NCBI GenBank assembly: GCA_020162035.1
Contig: JAIUNM010000016.1
Location: 24,857-88,856, forward strand
Source: Bacteroidota bacterium
Lineage (GTDB): Bacteria; Bacteroidota; Bacteroidia; B-17B0; Aurantibacillaceae
Direction: 5' to 3'
DNA: 64,000 nt
Position numbers and translations under genes: made by a program. Each line of letters begins with the position of its first letter. Position 1 is the first letter of the stretch. This document shows, piece by piece, positions 35,495-45,400 of the stretch. The notes under the pieces are model-generated. The model searched no databases, was not told the origin of the DNA, and was given only the letters and a program-made list of their open reading frames with translations.

Positions 35495-37303
35495 TTGAAA
35501 AATAAAATTCACATACTAATTTTATTGTTATTTGTGTTTAATTGTATTAAATCACAAAAATTAGATTCCCTAATTCAATTAGAAGAAAATAAATTAAAGC
35601 AAATAGATAAAGAAAATCAGCCTCATACTTATTTTAATCAAGCTGTTTCAACAATAAAATTTTATAACTTAAATGGTTTGTATTTAAAAAGCGAGTTACT
35701 GCTTAATTTAATAGATACCCTTAAACTTATAAAAACTACAAGCAATAAAATTCAATTTTATATTACTAAAGCTAATACAAGTAAAATTGCACATAAAAAT
35801 GATTTAGCATTTGAAAATTATTTAAATGCGCTTGCTTTATTAGAAAAACATAACAACAAAACACTTTATGTTAATACATGTTGCGATGTTGCAGAATATT
35901 TTAGAGCAATAGGTAAATATAATTATGCCAGAAATTACATAATTAAAGCGCAAAATTTATTTGATAAATATGCAATTAAAAACGATACATTGCAATGTAG
36001 AATTTATCATAGATACGCCGCAATTTTAAATGAAAATAGCGCATCAGATTCTGTATTAATATATACTAAACTTAATATTGAATTAGCAAAAAAAATAAAT
36101 AATTACGATGCCTTAGGCACTTCTTATAACGAATTAGGGTTTTACTATAAAAACAAAAAAATATCGGATAGCTCAACTTATTACTATATAGCTGCAAGAG
36201 ATATCTTTATGAAATCTAATCAATTTTATGATGCTGCAAATGCGTATTATAATTATTGTCAGTTATTGTCACATAACACATTAAATCAAAAAAACATATT
36301 AAACAATTACCATAAATTATTAGATTTTATTAGACAAAACAAAATAGCATATCCATTAACTCGTATTTATTTCGATATGTCTTTTAAGTATTATTTTTTA
36401 GGAGATAGCTTAAACTGGTATAAATACATGGCCAATTTTTTAAAAGAAAACGATAAAGATAATGAAAGAACAAATCAAATTAATTTAAGCAACCAATTGG
36501 CTAAATACGAAAAAGAAAAAGCATTAATTGAAAAAAGTAGAACCGAAGGTAAATTAAAATCTTTAAGGCTAATTTTTAATGAAGAAAAACAAAGAAATAC
36601 TGCAATAACAATTATTGCAGCATTATTTTTAATACTAATTACAATTATTTGTTATTTGTATTATAAAAATTACAAAAAAAATAAAATATTACAAAATCAA
36701 AATAAAGTAAAAGACACTTTAATTCAAGAAATACACCATAGAGTAAAAAATAACTTGCAGTTTGTAAACTCTATTATAAACATGCAAATTAGCTCTGATA
36801 ACGATAAATCATTTACAGAGCCATTAAACGATGCCGCTCGAAGAATATCATCTATGGCATTGGTGCATGAGATGTTATATAGTCAAAATAATACCGAAGG
36901 GATAAACGTTAAAACGTATATTGAAGAATTAGTTTTATTAATAAATGATGCTGTAAATTCAACTAAACTTCCAATAAAATTTACTATAAATTGCGACTCA
37001 ATAATTTTTGATTCGGCTAAAGCAACTGCAATTGGAATGATTGTAACTGAATTAATTAGCAATTCAATTAAACACGCATTTAACAATGTAAAAACACCTG
37101 CAATTGAAATTAAATTACTGAGCATAAAAGATGAAATAAGTTTAGAAGTAAAAGATAATGGCAGTGGTTTACAAGAAAACAAATCGTCTAAAAAAGGAAT
37201 TGGAACAAGATTAATTGATATTTTTTCGCGTCAATTAAAAGGTGATTACATTACAAACTCAAGCCCAATGGGTTTTACCTATAAAATAAAATTTAAACAT
37301 TAA
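35495..37303 (+). CDS. TPR-containing sensor histidine kinase (HisKA_2)
   Basis: This 602-residue protein starts at TTG with a signal peptide, then a periplasmic TPR-like helical region (about 60-340), a coiled coil (about 330-370), one membrane helix (about 373-392) and a HisKA_2 kinase. The phospho-acceptor motif is IQEIHHRVKNNLQ (about 412-424), with ATP-binding motifs LISNSIKHAF and VKDNGSGL. It overlaps the LytTR regulator gene as TAATG, so kinase and regulator form a pair. The signal sensed is unknown. Confidence 0.9.
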   Translation: MKNKIHILILLLFVFNCIKSQKLDSLIQLEENKLKQIDKENQPHTYFNQAVSTIKFYNLNGLYLKSELLLNLIDTLKLIKTTSNKIQFYITKANTSKIAHKNDLAFENYLNALALLEKHNNKTLYVNTCCDVAEYFRAIGKYNYARNYIIKAQNLFDKYAIKNDTLQCRIYHRYAAILNENSASDSVLIYTKLNIELAKKINNYDALGTSYNELGFYYKNKKISDSSTYYYIAARDIFMKSNQFYDAANAYYNYCQLLSHNTLNQKNILNNYHKLLDFIRQNKIAYPLTRIYFDMSFKYYFLGDSLNWYKYMANFLKENDKDNERTNQINLSNQLAKYEKEKALIEKSRTEGKLKSLRLIFNEEKQRNTAITIIAALFLILITIICYLYYKNYKKNKILQNQNKVKDTLIQEIHHRVKNNLQFVNSIINMQISSDNDKSFTEPLNDAARRISSMALVHEMLYSQNNTEGINVKTYIEELVLLINDAVNSTKLPIKFTINCDSIIFDSAKATAIGMIVTELISNSIKHAFNNVKTPAIEIKLLSIKDEISLEVKDNGSGLQENKSSKKGIGTRLIDIFSRQLKGDYITNSSPMGFTYKIKFKH

Positions 37304-37971
37304 TGGAAAAATTAAAAATACTAATTGTAGAAGATGAAGTTTTAATTGCAGAAGATTTAAAAGACATTTTAATTTCATTTGGTGTGCAAAATATTTTATT
37401 AACACACACTAAAAGCGATGGTTACAATGCATTAAGTTCATTTAAACCAAATGTCGTGTTATTGGATATTAGAATGGAAAAAGAGCTTGACGGTTTAGAA
37501 TTAGGAAATTTAATAAACGAAAAATTTAAAATCCCGTTTATTTTTATTACTGCCCACTCTGATGTGGCTTTAATTCAAAAAATTCTTCAAACAAAACCAG
37601 CGGGTTATATAACAAAGCCTTTTAAGAAATCAGATTTATTTGCTCAGTTAAATTTACTTATTTCTAAATCTTCTGAAAATGCTCAAATTGTAATAAAAGA
37701 AAATTATCAAAACGTTATAATTAAACACAATGATATTTTGTTTATTGAAAGTGAAGGAAATTATTTAAACATTTATACCTCTTTAAAAAAGCATTTAATT
37801 AGAATGACTTTAGAAGAAATGTTTGAATTACTGTCAAACGATAATTTCGTAAAAGTTCATAGGTCTTATGTAATTAATAAAACTAAAGTAACAACATTTA
37901 ATAAAAAAGAAATTGAAATAGGTGAATACAAAATCCCTCTTTCAAGGGGCTTTGAATTTGACAATAAGTAA
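37303..37971 (+). CDS. LytTR-type response regulator, partner of the TPR kinase
   Basis: This 222-residue protein has a receiver domain (about 5-120) with the phosphorylation aspartate in VVLLDIRM (about residue 51), TAHS and the KPF motif, and a LytTR DNA-binding domain (about 130-220) with IESEGNYLNIYT and VHRSYVIN. LytTR proteins bind direct repeats. It overlaps the kinase stop by 1 base. Likely targets include the nearby adhesin genes, but this is inference. Confidence 0.95.
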   Translation: MEKLKILIVEDEVLIAEDLKDILISFGVQNILLTHTKSDGYNALSSFKPNVVLLDIRMEKELDGLELGNLINEKFKIPFIFITAHSDVALIQKILQTKPAGYITKPFKKSDLFAQLNLLISKSSENAQIVIKENYQNVIIKHNDILFIESEGNYLNIYTSLKKHLIRMTLEEMFELLSNDNFVKVHRSYVINKTKVTTFNKKEIEIGEYKIPLSRGFEFDNK

Positions 37972-37990
37972 TTTTAAAATGTTGTTTTAA

Positions 37991-38023
37991 GTTAAAGCTA
38001 GTTTATTTAACTCTAGCCTTAAC
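37991..38023. terminator. Possible bidirectional terminator between convergent genes
   Basis: An 11-bp inverted repeat GTTAAAGCTAG / CTAGCCTTAAC (37991-38001 and 38013-38023) with one mismatch lies between the LytTR stop and the stop of the 864-aa protein, overlapping the latter's last codons. There is no strong T-run, so this is tentative. Confidence 0.35.
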
Positions 38024-40597
38024 ATATTGATGCGGTTCGTATTTACTTCTTCCTAAATCATGATCTCCTCTGTAACGCGGACCACCAACTTTAGATGTGC
38101 GTTTAAACCTTAATTTTTTAACATCTCCACCTTTAGCAGCAACAGCTTCTTTTATTTTAGTTTGTAAATTTTTAGCACGTGTACTTGCTAACTGTTTGTT
38201 GTTTTTAAACGACCTAGTTGGCACAAATGAAGCACTAGATTTTATAGACACATAAACGCTTCTCTTTTTGTTTGATAATTCAATTATTTTATCAATAAAC
38301 GTATTCCATTGCTCTTCTGTTTCGTCGTTTAAGTTTTTATTATACTTAAAAAAGTATTCGTATCTGGTAGCTGGTAAATTTCCTGTACTTGTACCAGCAA
38401 CTTGTTCTGCGCCTAAGTAAAGTGTTTTTAAAATTGCTTTTTTAGTAGCTTTTACTGGCGATGTAAACGCTAATAAATCGCTTGCATTACTGCCATCAGA
38501 TGCATTTAATTTATATTTTGTATTTAAGGCTACAGTAACATCTTTTACAAAACCATTTTCATCAGTTGTATAATTAGTTCTTGCTCCATCATTATCTTCT
38601 AAAACAACATTAGCATTAGGAATAATTTTACCTGTTTTCCTGTCTTTTACTACAACATCTAACATTTGTTCGCCAGCAACTGTAGCAGGTTTACCTTCCA
38701 TGTAAATAATTTGATTAAATACTTTTGGAGCTTTTACTCCTATAGTAGATAAATTTGCAATTACAGATTTTTTACCATCTTTTTCAGCAAACACAGTGTA
38801 TTTTTTCTCAGGTTCTAATGCAATATTATCATATTTCCCATTTGATCCAGATTTTAAAGCTTGTGTATTTCCTCCAACCTCTTGTACCGAAATTTCAGCA
38901 TCTGCAATTGGCGATTTTTGTTTTGAATTATTAAGTACTATAGTGTTTAAAACAATATTTTTCTTTTTAGCCGAAACTTTACCCAATAATTTAACTGGTT
39001 CTAGATTAACTTCTCGTTTAATTTCATTATAAGTTAAATCGTTTGTAACAAAAACATCTTCGTTATAAAACTCTTCGCCTTGCGGTGCTTGGTAGCTAAA
39101 GTTATACTCTTTCCCTGGAGGTAAAATTGTAGAAAACACACCATTTACTACTCTAGGTTTATAGGTTCCAATTATTTCGCCTGTTTCTTTATCTTTTACA
39201 ACAATCATTAAATCTTCAGGTAATGTTTCGCCTGGAGCAGGAATAATTTGTCCTTTAAATAAAGCTAAAGGCTTTTCTTTTGCTTCCGGTATAGATACCA
39301 TATAAATATCTTTTTCGCCAAATCCTCCGTCTTTAGCTGATGAAAAATAACCACGTTTACCGTCAACCGAAGCAATATAAAACACATCATCATCAGTTGT
39401 ATTTATTGGATAACCAATGTTTGTTATTTCTCCAAAAGTATTATCATCAATTATGTTTGTAAACATAATATCAAAGCCACCCATTGTTTTATGCCCGTTA
39501 GATGCAAAAAAGAAAGTTACTCCATCAGGGTGAATAAAAGCACCATCTTCATCATAAGGTGTGTTTATGTTTGCGCCCATGTTATATGCTTTACTCCATT
39601 TGCCATTTGGTAATTTAACGCATCGGTATAAATCTTTACCTCCGTATCCTCCAGGCCTGTTACTAGTAAAATATAAAACGGTTTGGTCTTTATTTAAACA
39701 AGCGTGGCTTTCCCAATATTTAGAATTAACATCAGAGCCAAATTCTTTTAAAGGACTCCAATCTTTTCCTTCATAAGTAGAATAATAAATATTACCTCCA
39801 CCTGTACCATCATCTTTATAAACAATTAAAGTTTGTCCATCTGTTGTTATGTTAACAGATGCTTCCATGTTACCCGAGTTTATGTTTTCTGAAATTGATT
39901 TAGGTGATGACCAAACTCCATTCATATCTTTATAACTTACTACCACATCTTCGTTATAGTAACCAAAAACATCTTTAATACCGCCTGTTGTATTAGGCCT
40001 ACGTGTAGTATAAATTAACATGTTTTCATCAGCACTCATTACTGGACTAAAATCAGGATATTGTCCGTTAATACTATCTCCCAAATTGGTTATTTGTACA
40101 TTTATTGGGTTAGAATATTGAGTTTTTGCAAATTCTGAACTTGCAATTGATTTGGCAACCATTTTACCATATTCTTTATCTGCCCCAACATGTTTTTTAA
40201 ATTCGTTATATTGAACAATGGCCTCATCAAATTTGTAATTTATGTTTAATGCATCTCCATAGTAATAATGTGCTAAAGGCGGTGCAGCTTTTTCAACATA
40301 TTGGTCGTTTTTATAATTTTTAGTAACGTTTTTAACGGCTTGGTTTAAATGGTATTCGGCTTTATACTTTTCGTTTAATGATTTTAAATAACAAACACCT
40401 AATAAATAGTTAATGTTTGCATTTGTAGAATCTATTTGATATGCCGCTTCAAAATTATCTTTAGCCATTAAAAAATTATCTTCAAGTAGTAAATACGAAC
40501 CTTCTTGAAAATACTCTTTGTATGTACCTCCAGATTTAACTTGCGCCTGAATGGTAATTGAGATAATTGTAAGAACTGCAATTAAAAAATTTCTCAT
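38003..40597 (-). CDS. TPR / PD40-repeat envelope protein, OmpA-like architecture
   Basis: This 864-residue protein has a signal peptide ending in IQAQ, TPR repeats (about 20-160), a PD40/WD40-like propeller (about 175-430: YPDFSPVMSADENMLIYTTRR, LYFTSNRPGGYGGKDLYR, GYFSSAKDGGFGEKDIY), carboxypeptidase-regulatory-like beta domains (about 440-740) and a C-terminal region (about 745-864). The layout matches Bacteroidota OmpA-family proteins (PorE-like), but I do not see the peptidoglycan-binding D and R motif of a normal OmpA domain in the last 120 residues. The ATG at 40597 is preferred to an upstream TTG at 40627, which lies inside the promoter box. Confidence 0.82.
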   Translation of the reverse strand: MRNFLIAVLTIISITIQAQVKSGGTYKEYFQEGSYLLLEDNFLMAKDNFEAAYQIDSTNANINYLLGVCYLKSLNEKYKAEYHLNQAVKNVTKNYKNDQYVEKAAPPLAHYYYGDALNINYKFDEAIVQYNEFKKHVGADKEYGKMVAKSIASSEFAKTQYSNPINVQITNLGDSINGQYPDFSPVMSADENMLIYTTRRPNTTGGIKDVFGYYNEDVVVSYKDMNGVWSSPKSISENINSGNMEASVNITTDGQTLIVYKDDGTGGGNIYYSTYEGKDWSPLKEFGSDVNSKYWESHACLNKDQTVLYFTSNRPGGYGGKDLYRCVKLPNGKWSKAYNMGANINTPYDEDGAFIHPDGVTFFFASNGHKTMGGFDIMFTNIIDDNTFGEITNIGYPINTTDDDVFYIASVDGKRGYFSSAKDGGFGEKDIYMVSIPEAKEKPLALFKGQIIPAPGETLPEDLMIVVKDKETGEIIGTYKPRVVNGVFSTILPPGKEYNFSYQAPQGEEFYNEDVFVTNDLTYNEIKREVNLEPVKLLGKVSAKKKNIVLNTIVLNNSKQKSPIADAEISVQEVGGNTQALKSGSNGKYDNIALEPEKKYTVFAEKDGKKSVIANLSTIGVKAPKVFNQIIYMEGKPATVAGEQMLDVVVKDRKTGKIIPNANVVLEDNDGARTNYTTDENGFVKDVTVALNTKYKLNASDGSNASDLLAFTSPVKATKKAILKTLYLGAEQVAGTSTGNLPATRYEYFFKYNKNLNDETEEQWNTFIDKIIELSNKKRSVYVSIKSSASFVPTRSFKNNKQLASTRAKNLQTKIKEAVAAKGGDVKKLRFKRTSKVGGPRYRGDHDLGRSKYEPHQYVKARVK

Positions 40598-40624
40598 AAT
40601 ATTTTGCCTATTTTGGATAAACAA

Positions 40625-40632
40625 CAAATATA
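40625..40632 (-). promoter_or_regulatory. -7 box TATATTTG of the TPR/PD40 gene
   Basis: This perfect TAnnTTTG element lies 27 bases before the ATG at 40597, and excludes the TTG at 40627 as the start. Confidence 0.55.
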
Positions 40633-40750
40633 TTATTAATTTAGATATTTTACACTTTTTAATAGATAATTTGCTAAAATTTAATGCCTAAAACGATTTT
40701 CAAATTTTAGATAAAATAGTAAAATCTCATATTGATTAAACAACTTTCGA

Positions 40751-40758
40751 TATATTTG
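40751..40758 (+). promoter_or_regulatory. -7 box TATATTTG of prfC
   Basis: This perfect TAnnTTTG element lies 13 bases before the prfC ATG. A possible weak -33 TTG is at 40732-40734. Confidence 0.55.
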
Positions 40759-40771
40759 CAGGCTTTAAAAA

Positions 40772-42352
40772 ATGAATTTTGACGAAGAAATAAAAAGAAG
40801 GAGAACATTTGCAATTATTGCACATCCTGATGCTGGTAAAACTACTTTAACCGAAAAATTACTTTTGTTTGGTGGTGCAATTCAATCTGCCGGTGCTGTA
40901 AAATCAAATAAAATTAAAAAATCTACCACTTCCGATTTTATGGAGATAGAAAAACAAAGAGGTATTTCTGTTAGCACATCGGTTATGGCTTTTGATTACA
41001 AACATTATAAAGTAAATATTTTAGATACTCCTGGTCACGAAGATTTTGCTGAAGATACCTATCGTACCTTAAGTGCTGTAGATAGTGTAATTATGGTGAT
41101 AGATTGCGTTAAAGGTGTTGAACCACAAACCCGAAAGCTTTTAGAAGTTTGCAGAATGCGAAATACTCCTGTTATTGTATTTATAAATAAATTGGATAGA
41201 GAGGGTCAAAACCCTTTTGATTTACTTGATGAAATTGAAAAAGAATTAAAAATAAAAGTACGCCCTTTAACTTGGCCTATTGGTATTGGCAAATCGTTTA
41301 AAGGTGTATATAATTTAGTTGAAAAATCTTTAAATCTTTTTCAGGGAGATAGTAAAACCACTGTTGAAGAAAGATTAAAATTTAACGATATAAACGATAG
41401 CGAAATTGATAAATTAATTACAGCTGATTTTGCTTCACAACTTAGATCTGATGTTGATTTAATTGATGGTGTTTATGACGAACTAAATCAACAAACTTAT
41501 TTAGAAGGAAAAATTAGTCCTGTTTTTTTTGGTAGTGCAGTTAATAATTTTGGCATAAACGAATTATTAGATTGCTTTGTAGAAATTGCCCCAGGCCCTA
41601 AAGCCAGAGAAACTGATAATGGCGTAATTGAACCTAATAATAAAAAATTTAGCGGCTTTGTTTTTAAAATTCATGCAAATTTAGACCCCAAGCATAGAGA
41701 CAGAATTGCTTTTTTAAGAATATGTAGTGGTACGTTTGAAAGAAATAAATATTACCATCACGTAAGAGAGAAAAAAGAGTTAAGATTTAGCAATCCTACT
41801 GCATTTATGGCGCAACAAAAATCAATTATTGATGAAGCTTTTCCGGGTGATGTTGTGGGTTTATACGATGCAGGTAATTTTAAAATAGGTGATACTTTAA
41901 CCGAAGGTGCCAATTTTCAATTTAAAGGTATTCCAAGTTTTTCGCCCGAATTATTTAGATATGTAAACAATACTGATCCAATGAAAACTAAACAACTTCA
42001 AAAGGGGTTAGAACAATTAACTGATGAAGGTGTTGCACAATTATTTACAAGAAAAGTAGATGGTAGAAAAATTATTGGAACAGTTGGTGCATTACAGTTT
42101 GAAGTAATCCAACACCGCTTAAAAGCAGAGTATAATGCTAGTGCTACTTTTGATCAAATAAATTTATATAAAGCTTTATGGATTAGTTGTTCTGATAAGA
42201 AAAAATTAGACAACTTTATGCAAGATAGAAATGCACACATTGCATTAGATAAAGAAGGAAGACCAGTATTTTTAGCCGAAAGTGCATGGCTGTTGCAAAT
42301 GGCACAAGAAAAATTTCCAGAAATTGAATTTCATGTAAAAAGTGAATTTTAA
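40772..42352 (+). CDS. prfC: Peptide chain release factor 3
   Basis: This 526-residue GTPase recycles release factors 1 and 2 after translation termination. The G motifs are [15 protein letters not shown] (G1), the [10 protein letters not shown] region (G2), [27 protein letters not shown] (G3) and NKLD (G4). The C-terminal domains, including [14 protein letters not shown] [19 protein letters not shown], match RF3 rather than EF-G. Length is normal for the family. It is a single-gene unit. Confidence 0.97.
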   Translation: MNFDEEIKRRRTFAIIAHPDAGKTTLTEKLLLFGGAIQSAGAVKSNKIKKSTTSDFMEIEKQRGISVSTSVMAFDYKHYKVNILDTPGHEDFAEDTYRTLSAVDSVIMVIDCVKGVEPQTRKLLEVCRMRNTPVIVFINKLDREGQNPFDLLDEIEKELKIKVRPLTWPIGIGKSFKGVYNLVEKSLNLFQGDSKTTVEERLKFNDINDSEIDKLITADFASQLRSDVDLIDGVYDELNQQTYLEGKISPVFFGSAVNNFGINELLDCFVEIAPGPKARETDNGVIEPNNKKFSGFVFKIHANLDPKHRDRIAFLRICSGTFERNKYYHHVREKKELRFSNPTAFMAQQKSIIDEAFPGDVVGLYDAGNFKIGDTLTEGANFQFKGIPSFSPELFRYVNNTDPMKTKQLQKGLEQLTDEGVAQLFTRKVDGRKIIGTVGALQFEVIQHRLKAEYNASATFDQINLYKALWISCSDKKKLDNFMQDRNAHIALDKEGRPVFLAESAWLLQMAQEKFPEIEFHVKSEF

Positions 42353-42385
42353 TTTTCATCAAAAAATAATTTTAGTCGAAATTGG

Positions 42386-42411
42386 GTGAAATAGTCTTTT
42401 TATTGAGTGAA
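42386..42411. promoter_or_regulatory. GTGAA direct repeat pair at 21 bp upstream of the 1702-aa adhesin
   Basis: GTGAA occurs at 42386-42390 and 42407-42411. With the flanks (GGGTGAAATA, CTTTTTA, GAGTGAAT) it closely matches 18800-18829. It lies just upstream of the -7 box at 42439-42446, a position suited to an activator. Confidence 0.5.
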
Positions 42412-42438
42412 TTTTTTTAATAAAATTTTGATTTTCTG

Positions 42439-42446
42439 TAATTTTG
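42439..42446 (+). promoter_or_regulatory. -7 box TAATTTTG of the 1702-aa adhesin
   Basis: This perfect TAnnTTTG element lies 20 bases before the ATG at 42467 and about 28 bases after the GTGAA repeat pair. Confidence 0.55.
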
Positions 42447-42466
42447 AATAGTTCACTTTTTAAATT

Positions 42467-45400
42467 ATGAAAATTCAATTTCAACTCATATTCTTTTTTA
42501 TACTTTTCTTATTTCCAAAGCTTTACAACGCTCAATGTTTAACAATGACTTGTCCTCCAAGTATTACCGTAAATGCAGCATCAAATGCATGTGCCGCAAA
42601 TGTTGTATACACACAACCAACAGTTAATTGTTTAACTTGCGCAACAAACACACAAGTATTTACTTATACTGGAAGTATGCAAAATTTTGTAGTACCTGCA
42701 GGTATTACAGCGGTAACTATATTAGCTTATGGCGCAAGAGGCGGAACAAACACTTCCTCTGCAATCCCCCCAGGAAATGGGGCTGCAATGCGAGGTTCAT
42801 TTGCAGTTACTCCTCTTTCTACTCTAAGAGTATTGGTTGGAGAATCTCCATCAATAAGTACAGGTAACGGAAATGGTGGTGGTGGCGCATCTTATGTAAC
42901 AACATCAGCAAGCGTAGCTTTAATTGTAGCTGGTGGTGGTGGCGGTAGTAGTGCAACCACAAACTCAACTGCAAAAAATGGAAATACAACAACTACTGGA
43001 GGAAACGGTGCTGCGGGTGGAGGAATTGGTGGTTCAGGTGGTAACGGTGGCGGAGTTGGAGGTACAGGTTTTCAATCTGGTGCTGGTGGTGGATTTTTCA
43101 CAAACGGTGCTGTTGGTTGGTCTGCAGGCTCTGATGGAAAAAGTTTTATGAATGGTGGAGCTGGTGGACTAGTTGCAGCATGGGCGTTTGCCAGAGGTGG
43201 CTATGGTGGCGGTGGTCAAGGATCAGCATTTGTAGTTGGTGGCGGTGGCGGTGGATATTCTGGTGGTGGAAGTGGTGGTCATGTAACTCCAGGTGGTGGT
43301 GTTGGTGGTGGAGGCGCTTCATTTAACGCCGGTGTATGTCCTAGTGGAACTACAGGTTTAAGTACAGGCCATGGTTCGGTAATTATATCCTATGGTACAA
43401 GCACAGTAGCTCCTGTTTTAAGTTCTGGCTTACCTAGCGGCTCTTCATTTCCTGTTGGCACAACAGTTGTTACATATACAGCTGCAGACGGTGCAGGCAA
43501 TACAGCAACATGCTCATTTTCAGTAACTGTAAAAGATGTAACTTCTCCTACAATTACTTGTCCTAGTAACATAAATCAATGTACATCAATAGTAAATGGT
43601 ATTGGCCCTACATCTATAAATGATAATTGCCCTACTCCAGCAATAACATATTCATTTTCAGGCGCAACTAGTGGTACAGGGGTAAATAATGCTAGCGGAT
43701 CTTCTTTTAACCCTGGTACAACAAATGTAACTTATATTGCTACTGATGTAAGTGGGAATACTGGCTCTTGTACTTTTTCTGTAACAACAGGCATTGCACC
43801 AAATTTAACTATTACTGCTTCTAGTTTAAGTGTTTGTCCTTCTAATACAGTTTCTTTAACTGCTTCAGGCGCCAATACTTATACATGGAGCGGAGGTATA
43901 ACAAATAGCATTCCATTTTCTCCTGCATCTACAACTGTTTATACAGTTACTGGGACTTCGGCTGGAGGCTGTACTTCAACTGCAACGCAAACCATAACTT
44001 TAAATCCATTACCAATTATAAATATAACAAACCCTACCTCATGTGTTGGAGGCACAATTAATTTTAGCGCATCTGGTGGAGGAACATATTTATGGAGTGG
44101 ACCAAATAGCTTTACATCAAACATTCAAAATCCACAAATTAATAATGCACAAACAACAATGAATGGAGCATATTCAGTTACTGTAACAACAGCATTAGGC
44201 TGTTCAAGTGTAGCAATTTCTAATGTATCAGTTAGTGCAATTCCTGCTCCAGCTATTGGTTCAAATACACCTTGTTTAGGTGCAACATTAAATTTAACTA
44301 CAAGTGTTGCTAATAGTTATACTTGGTCTGGACCAAGTGCATTCAATTCTAATCTTCAAAATCCAAACATTTTAAATGTTACTGCTGCCAACGCTGGCAT
44401 ATATACTTTAACAGTAATAAATGCATCAGGTTGTTTAGGTACTACTACAATTTCTGTAGGATTCAATTCTTTGCCTACTCCTATAGCAACATCAAATGGC
44501 ACATATTGTGTTGGGCAAACAATTACTTTAAATGGTAGTGGTGGCGTAAGCGCAAATTGGTCTGGTCCATCAGGATACTCGTCAACAAGTTTTACAAGTT
44601 CAATTTTATCAGCAAGTATTGCCAATAACGGAGTATACACATTAGTTGTAACTGGAGCAAACAGCTGCACTAATTCAACTACTACCAATATACTAATTAA
44701 TACTTTACCTATAATTACAGTTAACAACCCAACTGCTTGCGTAAATGGAAACCTAGTATTTAACGCAACCGGTGGAGTAAGTTATAATTGGCAAGGACCA
44801 CTTTCGTTTAACAACGCTACACAAAACCCAACAATTTCTTTAGTAAGTTTAAGTAATGCTGGAACTTATTCAGTTATTGTAACAGGAGCAAATAGTTGTA
44901 CTAACATAGCTACAAGTAATGCTTTAGTTTATAGTTTACCTTTAGTTAGTACAAGCAATTTATCTGTTTGTATTGGTGGTTCTATTACCTTAAACTCATC
45001 AGGAGCAAACACCTATACTTGGAATGGGCCAAATTTATTTACTTCAAATAATCAAAATCCAATTATTCCAAATGCAAGCACTTTAAATATGGGGGCTTAT
45101 ACTGTTACGGGAGCTTCTGCACAGGGATGCATTAATACGTCTGTTTCAAATGTATCTGTTGGTTTATCTGTGCTGCCTAGTATTTCGAGTAACACCCCTT
45201 GTGTTGGAACAAATTTAAACTTAAGCACCGGTGCAGCTATCAGCTATACATGGAGCGGTCCCTCAGGGTTTAATTCTTCATTACAAAACCCTGTTGTAAA
45301 CAATTCTAATATTATAAATGCAGGAACTTATTCAATTACATCTATTAGCGCAGCTGGATGTATTGCATCAAATACATTAGCGGTAACAATAAATACTCTT

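Noticed and set aside
42900..43330. Tandem GGTGGTGG-type repeats that might be taken for a satellite or CRISPR-like array
   Set aside because: The period is codon-based glycine coding within an open frame, with no spacers and no conserved repeat unit.
44356..44727. Antisense reading frame of 123 codons in the giant adhesin
   Set aside because: It lies wholly inside a strong repeat-containing gene and follows its codon bias in mirror.
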